The position numbers were made by a program, and so were the translations under genes. A DNA stretch of 64,000 bases from Actinoplanes italicus (GTDB lineage Bacteria; Actinomycetota; Actinomycetes; Mycobacteriales; Micromonosporaceae), in assembly GCF_003001815.1 (NCBI RefSeq), contig NZ_PVMZ01000016.1, positions 124,001 through 188,000 of the forward strand. Reading direction: 5' to 3'. Shown one piece after another: positions 51,192-58,454 of the stretch (position 1 is the stretch's first letter; each line of letters starts with the position of its first letter). Under the pieces are notes generated by a model. It did not search any database and was not told the DNA's origin. It saw nothing but the letters and a program-made list of their open reading frames with translations.

Positions 51192-51397
51192 CGGACGAGC
51201 GTAGGCACGACCGGCGCCGTCGCGATCATCCGGACGCGCCGAGAAGTCGTCATCTCGTCGGGTTCCGAGTCGAAGCGGGTCCGGCGCAGCAGCTCGTGCC
51301 CGCCGGCCTCGATCCAGTACCAGCCGTCGGTCAGCCCGAACCAGCTCAGGCTCGGCGGGTCGCCGTCCCACGACTCCGCGTCGTCCAGCGGACGCAA
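51188..51397 (-). CDS. DUF5984-like N-terminal fragment (69 aa)
   Basis: From TTG 51397 the frame reads LRPLDDAESWDGDPPSLSWFGLTDGWYWIEAGGHELLRR, very like the opening of DUF5984 proteins; similarity extends a few codons upstream (FRFE) without a start codon. The usual protein is much longer, but this one diverges and stops 25 codons later. The ATGA overlap with the NIPSNAP gene suggests it may still be translated. I regard it as a truncated gene. Confidence 0.4.
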   Translation of the reverse strand: MRPLDDAESWDGDPPSLSWFGLTDGWYWIEAGGHELLRRTRFDSEPDEMTTSRRVRMIATAPVVPTLVR

Positions 51398-51457
51398 CTC
51401 GAACCGGAACCCGATGACCGAACCAGTATCCCGGCCGGGTCTGACAGGCTGATCGCC

Positions 51458-51706
51458 ATGGTGCCGTTGAGAATCACGTACGACGAGGTCGCCAATGCCG
51501 CCTACGTCTACTTCCAGCCGCCCGGCACCCCCGTGGCGAAGATGTACCCGTGCGACCCGATCGACGTCGACGGCATGATCAACCTGGACTTCGACGAGGC
51601 CGGCCGCCTGATCGGCCTCGAGGTGCTGGACGCCCGGGCGAAACTGGCCCCCGAGCTGCTGTCACAGGCCGAGGACATCACCCGCCGGCCCGCGAACGGG
51701 GAGTAG
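51458..51706 (+). CDS. DUF2283 family protein
   Basis: 82 residues from ATG 51458 (GTG 51461 alternative). The DUF2283 pattern is nearly complete: RITYDEVANAAYVYFQPP, then VDGMINLDFDEAGRLIGLEVLDARAKLAPELL. Small beta-hairpin-rich proteins of unknown function, often found near toxin-antitoxin or defence genes. Confidence 0.9.
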   Translation: MVPLRITYDEVANAAYVYFQPPGTPVAKMYPCDPIDVDGMINLDFDEAGRLIGLEVLDARAKLAPELLSQAEDITRRPANGE

Positions 51707-51955
51707 CCGCCGTGCGCGTCCGGCTGGAGCGTCGGCCCGAGGTCACCGAGGTCGGCTTCTGGGACCGGGCCCGATCCTACGAGCAGGCGAAACAGTGGTG
51801 GTCTACCCCTGCACCACGGTCGGGGAATGCCGGAAGGAACACTCGCCCGCTCCCACTCCCGCTCAGGGCCGATGAAACATGTCGGAGGTGGGTGGCAGAA
51901 TCCCGCGCGTGGATCGGACCGGGGGCGTGCTGCTCCCCGACGACGGGAAAAGGCC
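51707..51955. other. Spacer with a possible gene fragment
   Basis: A GTG at 51712 opens a frame reading RVRLERRPEVTEVGFWDRARSYEQAKQWW, which looks protein-like, but it then becomes low-complexity and runs into the amine oxidase gene. I can name no family. Possibly a broken gene; nothing else seen. Confidence 0.3.
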
Positions 51956-53197
51956 ATGACCACACTGACCGGGTACGCGGTCTCGCACTGGGGTGACGAC
52001 CCGTGGGCGCGTGGTTCGTGGAGTCTGATCGGCCGTGACGGCACCCCGGACGACCGGTCGGCGCTCGGGGCTCCGATCGGGACGCGTCTGCGTCTGGCCG
52101 GCGAGGCCACCCACCCGGCCAGGGCAGGGATGACCCATGGGGCCTATGAGCAGGGTGTCGCCGCCGCGGTCTGGGCCGCGGGTCTCGGGCACGCCCGGGT
52201 GGGCGTGGTCGGTGCCGGGATCGCCGGGCTGGCCGCCGCCCGCGCGCTGTCGGCTCGTGGCGTCGACGTGCAGGTGTGGGAGGCCCGGGACAGGCCCGGC
52301 GGGCGCACCACCGGGGCCGAGATCGGCGGCACCGGCTTCGACCTGGGCGCGAACTGGCTGCAGCAGTACGACGAGAACGTGCTGGCCCGCCTCGCCGAGA
52401 AGTTGAGCCTGCGTACCGTACCCACAGATTTCCATGATCCTCTGGTTTTGACAGGCGCCGTTCCCGGCTTCGCTCCCGACGCCATCGAGGCCGAACTGCG
52501 GGCCCGGCTGCAGGCGGCTCCGGTGGGCTCGTCGATCGCCGATGTGCTGGACGAGTGGCTGCGTGACCCGGGGCCGTGGGATCCGCGGGCGATCCGCCGG
52601 TTCGTGGATGCCGAGATCGTGATGGACTCGGGGGCGCCGCTGTCGTGGCTGAGCGCCCGGTACGGCTTCGAGCCCGGCGTCGGCGAGGGCGACCGGTGGA
52701 TCGTCGGCGGTTACCGGCTCCTGGTGGACCACCTGGCCGAGGGTGTCGACGTCCGGCTGGGCCATCCGGTGAGCCGGATCCTGACCGACGCCGGTGGCGT
52801 GACTCTGCTCGGTGAGACGGGTTCGCTGCGCGCGGACGCGGTGATCGTGACGGTTCCGGTCGGTGTGCTGGCGGCGGACGGCATCGAGTTCGACCCTCCG
52901 CTGCCGGCCACGCATCGCACCGCGCTGTCGCACCTGGGCATGGGCCGGGTGGAGAAGGTGATACTCAGGTTCGGCACGCGGTTCTGGCCGTCGCATCCGG
53001 CGGGCTACTTCCGGGTGCACGGGCCCGCCGACACCTGCATCAGCGAATGGCTCGACGCCACCCCCGCCGACGGCCGCCCCACGCTGGTCGGGCTGTTCGC
53101 GGGTGACTGGCTCGACGACCTCTGGGCCGGCCCGGACGCCACCATCGCCGCCCGTGCGGCAGCCGTGATCACCCGAGCCGTTGCCACTCCGGCCTGA
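51956..53197 (+). CDS. circularly permuted FAD-dependent amine oxidase-like protein
   Basis: 413 residues from ATG 51956. The protein opens with the segment that normally ends flavin amine oxidases (GYAVSHWGDDPWARGSWSLIG ... RLRLAGEATHPARAGMTHGAYEQGVAAA, residues about 6-75). Then comes the Rossmann dinucleotide motif that normally starts them (VGVVGAGIAGLAAARALSARG, about 84-104, with WEARDRPGGRT). The middle is standard (DLGANWLQ, PVGVLAADGIEF, GRVEKVILRFGTRFWP). It ends where the usual C-terminal FAD segment would begin (LVGLFAGDWLDDLW). So the order is a circular permutation with all FAD-contact motifs retained. Amine or related oxidation is inferred from family. Confidence 0.85.
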   Translation: MTTLTGYAVSHWGDDPWARGSWSLIGRDGTPDDRSALGAPIGTRLRLAGEATHPARAGMTHGAYEQGVAAAVWAAGLGHARVGVVGAGIAGLAAARALSARGVDVQVWEARDRPGGRTTGAEIGGTGFDLGANWLQQYDENVLARLAEKLSLRTVPTDFHDPLVLTGAVPGFAPDAIEAELRARLQAAPVGSSIADVLDEWLRDPGPWDPRAIRRFVDAEIVMDSGAPLSWLSARYGFEPGVGEGDRWIVGGYRLLVDHLAEGVDVRLGHPVSRILTDAGGVTLLGETGSLRADAVIVTVPVGVLAADGIEFDPPLPATHRTALSHLGMGRVEKVILRFGTRFWPSHPAGYFRVHGPADTCISEWLDATPADGRPTLVGLFAGDWLDDLWAGPDATIAARAAAVITRAVATPA

Positions 53198-53209
53198 CTC
53201 CGGCACACC

Positions 53210-53386
53210 CGCTCTCCTTACCTCAGCCACCTGCCGCACTCCTCACCTCAGCCACCTGCCCGCTCTCCTCACCTCAGCCACCTGCCCGCTCTCCTCACCT
53301 CAGCCACCTGCCCGCTCTCCTCACCTCAGCCACCTGCCCGCACTCCTCACCTCAGCCACCCACCCGCACTCCTCACCTCAGCCACG
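53210..53386. repeat. Tandem repeat, 26-bp period, about seven copies
   Basis: Unit approximately CTCCTCACCTCAGCCACCTG plus a CCCGCT linker. It begins just after the amine oxidase stop. No frame is favoured because 26 is not a multiple of three. Confidence 0.85.
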
Positions 53387-53439
53387 GAGTCCGGCAGCCA
53401 TGGGGCGGTGCCTGCATCCGGGGCGCCGGGACTGCGCAG

Positions 53440-53670
53440 CGACCGGCGCACACAAAGCGGCCGGCGCACGCGGCAGCCGACGCACGCGGCAGCCGGCGCA
53501 CACAAAGCGGCCGACGCACGCGGCAGCCGGCGCACACAAAGCGGCCGACGCACGCGGCAGCCGACGCACCCAACGGCCGGAGCACGCGGCAGCCGACGCA
53601 CCCAACGGCCGGAGCACGCGGCAGCCGACGCACGCAACGGCAGGAGCACACGCAACGGCCGGGAAGCCGA
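53440..53670. repeat. Degenerate short repeats (GCACGCGGCAGCCG and variants)
   Basis: About fifteen interspersed copies of ACGCGGCAGCCG, ACACAAAGCGGCCG and CAACGGCCGG-type units. Long reading frames on both strands are by-products of the repeat and lack any family resemblance. Confidence 0.75.
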
Positions 53671-53845
53671 GACTGCGTAGCGATTGGCGCAGACGCCGCG
53701 GCAGGAGCACACGCAGCGGCACCGAGTGCTCCGATCGTCGCCATGACAACCGTGCGCGTCCACGGATCCGCAGCGTGCGCTCTTGCCGTCGCCGCCCACG
53801 ACGTCACGCGCACACGGAAATCGCCAGCGTGCGCCCGAAGGCATC

Positions 53846-53960
53846 CGAAACCCGACCGCGCCCAAAGCCCGACCGCACCGAAACCCGACCGCACCCGAAA
53901 CCCGACCGCACCCGAAACCCGACCGCACCCGAAACCCGACCGCACCCGAAACCCGACCGC
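53846..53960. repeat. Tandem repeat, 17-bp period, about seven copies
   Basis: Unit CGAAACCCGACCGCACC. The middle copies are identical and the outer ones vary. The stretch 53671-53845 before it and 53961-54210 after it hold no recognisable gene. Confidence 0.85.
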
Positions 53961-54210
53961 AGCGGCGGCAGCACCCCGACAATCGCACTACGGCAAAATC
54001 CCAGCCCCCGGCCCAGCCAAGATCACGAAGGGCGGGTCGGCGTACGAGTGCACCCTTCCAGGCCCGGGAGGCAGCCATAGGGCACGGCCGCCCTCCAAAA
54101 CCCGGTCAGGATGATCATCCAGCACAGCGATGTTGCGGCTATCGACACCCTGACCCGCCCATGGGTCGGCTGATGTCAGGATCGGCCACGGGAAACCGGT
54201 CCGGCGTACG

Positions 54211-54268
54211 GCCGGCAGTCAGCGGCCGGCAGTCAGCGGCCGGCAGTCAGCGGTCAGCGGTCAGCGGT
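54211..54268. repeat. Short tandem repeat (GTCAGCGGCCGGCA / GTCAGCG)
   Basis: Three 14-bp units followed by three 7-bp units, running into the stop codon of the small membrane protein gene at 54261. Confidence 0.7.
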
Positions 54269-54452
54269 CCCGCAAGTCGAACCTGCGGGCGAGCATCATC
54301 AGGCCCATCCCGGCGAGGGCGCCTCCGGCGACGATGATCGGCGTCGGGTTCATGTCCGTCGTCTGTTCGATGACCAGCCCGGCGATGCCCAGCACGAGCC
54401 CGCTGAGCACGATCAGCCCGAGCACCAGGACGAGGCGGCGAAACCCGATCAT
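54261..54452 (-). CDS. small two-span membrane protein
   Basis: 63 residues from ATG 54452, which overlaps the stop of the upstream nucleotidyltransferase gene (ATGA). Two hydrophobic helices are evident: LVLVLGLIVLSGLVLGIAGLVI and PIIVAGGALAGMGLMMLA, with a short polar loop (EQTTDMNP) and a basic end (RRFDLRDR). No family known to me. Translational coupling indicates a function with, or at least co-expression with, the nucleotidyltransferase. Confidence 0.7.
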   Translation of the reverse strand: MIGFRRLVLVLGLIVLSGLVLGIAGLVIEQTTDMNPTPIIVAGGALAGMGLMMLARRFDLRDR

Positions 54453-55243
54453 GGCGTCATCGGAACACAGGCGTCGATGTCGGCGAAAAGCCCGGCCGGG
54501 ACGGGTCGCCCGGAGCGGTCGGCCAGCTGGATCCACCAGGCGCGACCGTGCGTCCAGGCGGCGGCGACGGCCCGGTCGATCGACGCGGCGTCGGCGGTGG
54601 CCGTCGCCTCGTGAACGGCCGCGACCAGGAACGGCGGCAGATCCGACTCGGCCGCCCGCGACGGGGTGAGCCAGCGCCGGGTGCTGCCGGACACGAGCCG
54701 TGCCATCCACAGCAGGTGCCGCTGGGCGTGGGTGAGAGCGTCGAGGGCCCGCATCAGCTCGCCGCGGCGGCTGACGTGGTGGGCGAGAAGCAGCCAGTTC
54801 ACGAACCGGCCGCAGACCTCGTCGATCTCCTCGGCGGTCCCCGGCACCCGGGTATGCCGGGGCAGCGAGTCGAGGGCCCGCCGCAGGCCGCCGGTCCGGT
54901 CGAGGACGATCATCCGGTCGGTGTCGGCGCCGCGGGCGGGCCAGGTGCGGACGGTCTCGATGGCGGTCGCGGGTGCGAAGTGGAACTCACCGCGGACCGG
55001 GCCGGGGAAGAACGCGACGTGAGCGCCGAACTCGTTGACGACCACATGTCGCACGTCGCCCACGCCGCTGATCCAGGTGTGAGGATCCACGGCCCGGTCG
55101 CCGTGGAACAGCCAGAACTCGATGTCGCTGTACGCGTCGCCCTCACCCTGGGCGAACGAGCCGTAGGTGAGCGCCGCGACGAGCCGTTCGTCGGCACGGC
55201 AGAGACTGCCCACCCGCTCGATCAGATGCTGCTGAGGAAGCAC
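54449..55243 (-). CDS. lincosamide-type nucleotidyltransferase (Lnu-like)
   Basis: 264 residues. It opens MLPQQHLIERVGSLCRADERLVAALTYGSFAQGEGDAYSDIEFWLF: the GS-x10-D-x-E polymerase-beta signature in the context typical of Lnu(B)/Lnu(F)-type lincosamide nucleotidyltransferases. Further matches to that group by eye are VNEFGAHVAFFPGPVRGEFHF and DRMIVLDRTGGLRRAL. The known reaction is adenylylation of a lincosamide hydroxyl; whether this chromosomal homologue uses antibiotics or another small molecule is open. First gene of a two-gene unit with the small membrane protein. Confidence 0.82.
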   Translation of the reverse strand: MLPQQHLIERVGSLCRADERLVAALTYGSFAQGEGDAYSDIEFWLFHGDRAVDPHTWISGVGDVRHVVVNEFGAHVAFFPGPVRGEFHFAPATAIETVRTWPARGADTDRMIVLDRTGGLRRALDSLPRHTRVPGTAEEIDEVCGRFVNWLLLAHHVSRRGELMRALDALTHAQRHLLWMARLVSGSTRRWLTPSRAAESDLPPFLVAAVHEATATADAASIDRAVAAAWTHGRAWWIQLADRSGRPVPAGLFADIDACVPMTP

Positions 55244-55250
55244 GCGACCA

Positions 55251-56210
55251 CTATGGCAGCAGGGCCTCGAGGTCCGGCTTGGCGGTGATGAGCCCGTCGG
55301 TGACGGCCAGGTCGGCGAGGCGGTCGACGGAGGCGCGGTTCACGTCGGCCGGCCACTTCGGGAGCACCAGGGCCTCCCGCGCCTCGGGAGCGATCTTGGT
55401 GTAGTCGGCGAGCACCGCACGTACCTCATCGGGATGTTGATCCGCGTAGGCCAGCGACTTCTTCATCGCCTCGGTGAAGCGCCGGACCAGGTCCGGGTTG
55501 CTCTTGAGGAGCTCGTTCGAGGTGAAGTACATGGCGACGGTGAGGTCCGGCGCCGCGTCGACGTAGCTGGAGGCGATCTTGCGGGCTCCGGCGGCGACTG
55601 CGGCCTGCTGGAACGGCTCGACCACGAAGATCGCGTCGACGCTGCCCTTCTCGAGGGCCGGTACCTGGTCGGGGAAGGCGAGCTCGGTGAACTTGACGGC
55701 CGCGGCGTCACCGCCGTCCTTGCGGACCGACTCGCGGACCGTGGTCTCGACGATGTTCTTCAGCGTGTTCGCGGCGACAGTCTTGCCGGCCAGGTCCTTC
55801 GGCGACTTGATCGGGCTGTCCGCCTTGACGAAGAGCCCGGCGAAGTCCTTGCCGTCGACGCCGGTGGAGTTGACGCCGTTGGCGACGGCCTTGACCGGCA
55901 CGTTCTTGGTGGCGCCGATCAGCAGCGAGATCGTGTTGCTGAACCCGAACTGGAACTCCTTGCTGAGCACCGCCGGGACGATCGCGGCGCCGCCCTGCGC
56001 GGTGGTCAGGGTGAGGTCGATGTTCTGCTCGGTGAAGAAGCCCTGCTTCTTGCCGAGGTAGATGGGCGCGACGTCGACGATCGCGATGACCCCGGTGTTG
56101 ACCTTGTCGGGCTGGCCGTCGGCCGGCGGCTGCTCGTCGTCGGTGCCGCACCCGGCGGCGGCGAGCAGCAGGGCGGTCGTCACTGCGGCGATCAGCCGCG
56201 ATCCACGCAT
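55251..56210 (-). CDS. ABC transporter substrate-binding lipoprotein (SsuA/TauA/NMT1-like)
   Basis: 319 residues. Lipobox in LIAAVTTALLLAAAGCG (Cys about residue 21). Type-II periplasmic binding fold: IAIVDVAPIYLGKKQGFFTEQNIDLTLTTAQGGAAIVPAVLSKEFQFGFSNTISLLIGATKN, the hinge SPKDLAGKTVAANTLKNIVETTVRESV, and AIFVVEPFQQAAV. The group binds sulfonates, nitrate, thiamine precursors and similar. No permease or ATPase gene lies beside it, so it is an orphan here or works with a distant transporter. Confidence 0.92.
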   Translation of the reverse strand: MRGSRLIAAVTTALLLAAAGCGTDDEQPPADGQPDKVNTGVIAIVDVAPIYLGKKQGFFTEQNIDLTLTTAQGGAAIVPAVLSKEFQFGFSNTISLLIGATKNVPVKAVANGVNSTGVDGKDFAGLFVKADSPIKSPKDLAGKTVAANTLKNIVETTVRESVRKDGGDAAAVKFTELAFPDQVPALEKGSVDAIFVVEPFQQAAVAAGARKIASSYVDAAPDLTVAMYFTSNELLKSNPDLVRRFTEAMKKSLAYADQHPDEVRAVLADYTKIAPEAREALVLPKWPADVNRASVDRLADLAVTDGLITAKPDLEALLP

Positions 56211-56309
56211 GCGTGAAAGCTAGACCCATCATCCACATGCGTCAATTCCCATCAAGTCGGCCCCACCCGTGCCGAAGGAACCGCGGAGGATCGAGGGAGG
56301 TGGCGCGGC

Positions 56310-58154
56310 ATGTCGCGGACGAGACGGCACGACGCCGCGTCCCGGTGGATCCGTGGCGCGGTGGCGCTGGTCTACCTGATGCTCGCCGTGACGAATCTGC
56401 TGGCGCTCAGCGGACCGGGCCGGACGGTGATGACGCTGCTCGACAGCGCCACCGCCGTGGCGATGGGCGTCGCCGCGTTCAGCCGGCGTCCGGGGCGCCG
56501 CGGCGAGTGGCTGGCGCTGCTGCCGATCATCGACAGCGTGGCGCTGGTCGTGGTGACGGGCCGGCTGCACTACAGCACGACCCTGATGCTCACCCTGCTC
56601 GGCGTCGGCGCGGCGGTCACCTCCCGACGGGTCATGGCGGCCGCGATCGTGCTGGGCTGCGGCGGCTTCGGGGTGACGGTGCTCGCCCAATCGCATCCGA
56701 CCGGCCCGGAACTGGCCTACTACAGCGTGCAGGTGGCCTTCGCCGCGCTGATCGGCGTGCTGCTGCAGGAGGCGCTGCGCCGCCGGCAGGGCCAGCTGCG
56801 GCGCGCCCACGAGAAGGTCCGGATGGTGGCGGACCGCTTCGAGCAGCTGTTCAACGCCTCACCGTCCGGCGTCGCGATCGCGGACGGTGACGGCCGGGTC
56901 GTGGCGGCCAACCCGGCGTTCTGCGAGCTGGTGGGACGGCCGGAGACCGACGTGGTCGGCGCGGACGTCTCCCCCTATCTCCCGGAGGGCGTCGACGAGG
57001 GAGAACTTCCGGTCGTACGCCCGGACGGCTCCACCCGCTGGGCGTACCTCACCATCGGCAACAGCGTGGTCGGCGGCCAGCCGTGGACCCTGGTGCAACT
57101 TCAGGACGTCACCGACCGTCACCTCGCCGAGGAGAAGGCCCGCGACTCGGACCGTCTGCTGGCCGCGGTCGCCGCGGCGGCCCGCCGCATCCGTACCGGC
57201 GAGGACGCCCGCACCACGATCATCGCCGCGGTCCGCGATCTGGCCGCCGCGGACAACGTGTCGCTGCTGGAGCCCGTCATCAAGGACGGCACGGCCCGCG
57301 AGGTCGTGGTGACCGACGTGGCCGGCGCCGACGTGATCGGGACGCGGGTGCCGCTGGACGGCACGTCGATGATCGCCCGCGTCTACCGCAGCGGCGAGCC
57401 GATCTTCCTGGCCGACCCGGCGTCGGATCCGCGGGTGTCGGCGGCGCTGCTGAAGATGGTCGACGGGAAGTCGATGCTGTGGCAGCCGGTGGTCGCCGAG
57501 GGCCGGGTGATCGGCGTGCTGGCGGTCGGCTGGCGGCGCCGGGTCGAGACGGTCAGCGACTACCGCACCCGCGCGGTGGGCCTGCTCGCCGACGAGACGG
57601 CGCTCGCGCTGGAGCACGAGAAGCTGCTGCGCCGGCTGGAGCGGATGGCGTTCACCGACTCGCTGACCGCGCTGCCGAACCGGCGTGCCTGGCAGGAGGC
57701 GATGGACCGGATGCTCGCCGACGCCGAGCAGTCCGGCGAACCACTGACGGTCGCGATCGCCGACCTGGACCACTTCAAGCGCTACAACGACACGTACGGC
57801 CACGCCGCCGGCGACGAGCTGCTGCAACGGACCGCGGCGGCGTTCTCGGCCGGGCTGCGCGACGAGGACTTCCTGGCCCGCTGGGGCGGTGAGGAGTTCG
57901 TGTTCGTGCTGCCGTCCACCGGCGCGGAGCAGGCCGTCACGGTGCTGGACCGGATGCGGGCGGCCCTGCCGGACGCGCAGACGTGCAGCGTCGGCGTGGC
58001 CACCTGGGACTCGCGGGAGACGCTCGCCCAGCTGCTGCAGCGCGCCGACGACGCCATGTACGCGGCGAAGGCCGCCGGCCGCGACCGCGTGCACGCCGCG
58101 ACGGACGAGCGCCGGGCGGTCCGGAACCCGGCCGCCCGGAACCCGGCCGCATAG
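56310..58154 (+). CDS. membrane PAS-GAF-GGDEF diguanylate cyclase
   Basis: 614 residues from ATG 56310. About 15-155: five or six TM helices. About 170-285: PAS domain (RFEQLFNASPSGVAIADGDGRVVAANPAFCELVGRPETDVVGADVSPY). About 295-440: GAF (DSDRLLAAVAAAARRIRTGEDARTTIIAAVRDLAAADNVSLL). About 445-600: GGDEF with TDSLTALPNRRAW, IADLDHFKRYNDTYGHAAGDELL and GGEEF. The inhibitory RxxD (RDED) lies five residues before GGEEF, so product feedback is expected, unlike the GGDEF protein at 48726. A short repeated tail (RNPAARNPAA) ends the protein. Confidence 0.94.
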   Translation: MSRTRRHDAASRWIRGAVALVYLMLAVTNLLALSGPGRTVMTLLDSATAVAMGVAAFSRRPGRRGEWLALLPIIDSVALVVVTGRLHYSTTLMLTLLGVGAAVTSRRVMAAAIVLGCGGFGVTVLAQSHPTGPELAYYSVQVAFAALIGVLLQEALRRRQGQLRRAHEKVRMVADRFEQLFNASPSGVAIADGDGRVVAANPAFCELVGRPETDVVGADVSPYLPEGVDEGELPVVRPDGSTRWAYLTIGNSVVGGQPWTLVQLQDVTDRHLAEEKARDSDRLLAAVAAAARRIRTGEDARTTIIAAVRDLAAADNVSLLEPVIKDGTAREVVVTDVAGADVIGTRVPLDGTSMIARVYRSGEPIFLADPASDPRVSAALLKMVDGKSMLWQPVVAEGRVIGVLAVGWRRRVETVSDYRTRAVGLLADETALALEHEKLLRRLERMAFTDSLTALPNRRAWQEAMDRMLADAEQSGEPLTVAIADLDHFKRYNDTYGHAAGDELLQRTAAAFSAGLRDEDFLARWGGEEFVFVLPSTGAEQAVTVLDRMRAALPDAQTCSVGVATWDSRETLAQLLQRADDAMYAAKAAGRDRVHAATDERRAVRNPAARNPAA

Positions 58155-58184
58155 AGCGCGACCATCACCATCCGTCAGAGGCGG

Positions 58185-58213
58185 GTGACTTTACGTCGAG
58201 CGCTGTCTATGCT
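58185..58213 (+). promoter_or_regulatory. Probable promoter of the fxs operon
   Basis: GTGACT (58185-58190) and TATGCT (58208-58213) with a 17-bp spacer, about 70 bp upstream of the fxsA start. Placed in the only sizeable gap before the operon. Confidence 0.4.
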
Positions 58214-58283
58214 CTAGGCACCGCTCGTCCTGACCGGGCGAGCTTGCCGTGCCCATCATCGGTCATCGGGGAGACGAAGCGCC

Positions 58284-58454
58284 GTGGAAGAACCCACATC
58301 ACGCCAGACGCCCGTGCACGTCCCGCTGGATCGCGGGGCGGCGGGGAGCGTCTCAGCGATCGTCCATCGGATCATGCGCTCGGCCGCTCCGGCGGACCGG
58401 GTGGCGGCACGGGAGCGGCCTTCTGACGTCTCAGCTTTCCAGTCGGCAATCTGA
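58284..58454 (+). CDS. fxsA: FxSxx-COOH precursor peptide FxsA
   Basis: 56 codons from GTG 58284 with GGGGAG upstream (58268-58273). The leader begins MEEPTSRQTPVHVPLDRGAA and has a helical, Arg/Ala-rich middle. The C-terminus is DVSAFQSAI-stop, exactly the F-x-S-x-x-COOH ending that defines FxsA-type precursors of three-residue-cyclophane RiPPs. The cross-link by FxsB would join the Phe (residue 52) to the Ser (54) side. The frame overlaps the start region of fxsB in another frame. The assignment rests on the terminal motif plus position directly before a FxsB enzyme, and I consider it strong. Confidence 0.88.
   Translation: MEEPTSRQTPVHVPLDRGAAGSVSAIVHRIMRSAAPADRVAARERPSDVSAFQSAI

Noticed and set aside
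53183..54337. Overlapping Arg/Pro- or Cys-rich reading frames on both strands
   Set aside because: All are by-products of short tandem repeats; no start signals or family similarity.
58249..58422. GTG 58249 as the true start of fxsB
   Set aside because: The added 58 residues (PHHARRPCTSRWIAGRRG-type) look like out-of-frame translation of fxsA and have no counterpart in the enzyme family; kept only as an alternative.
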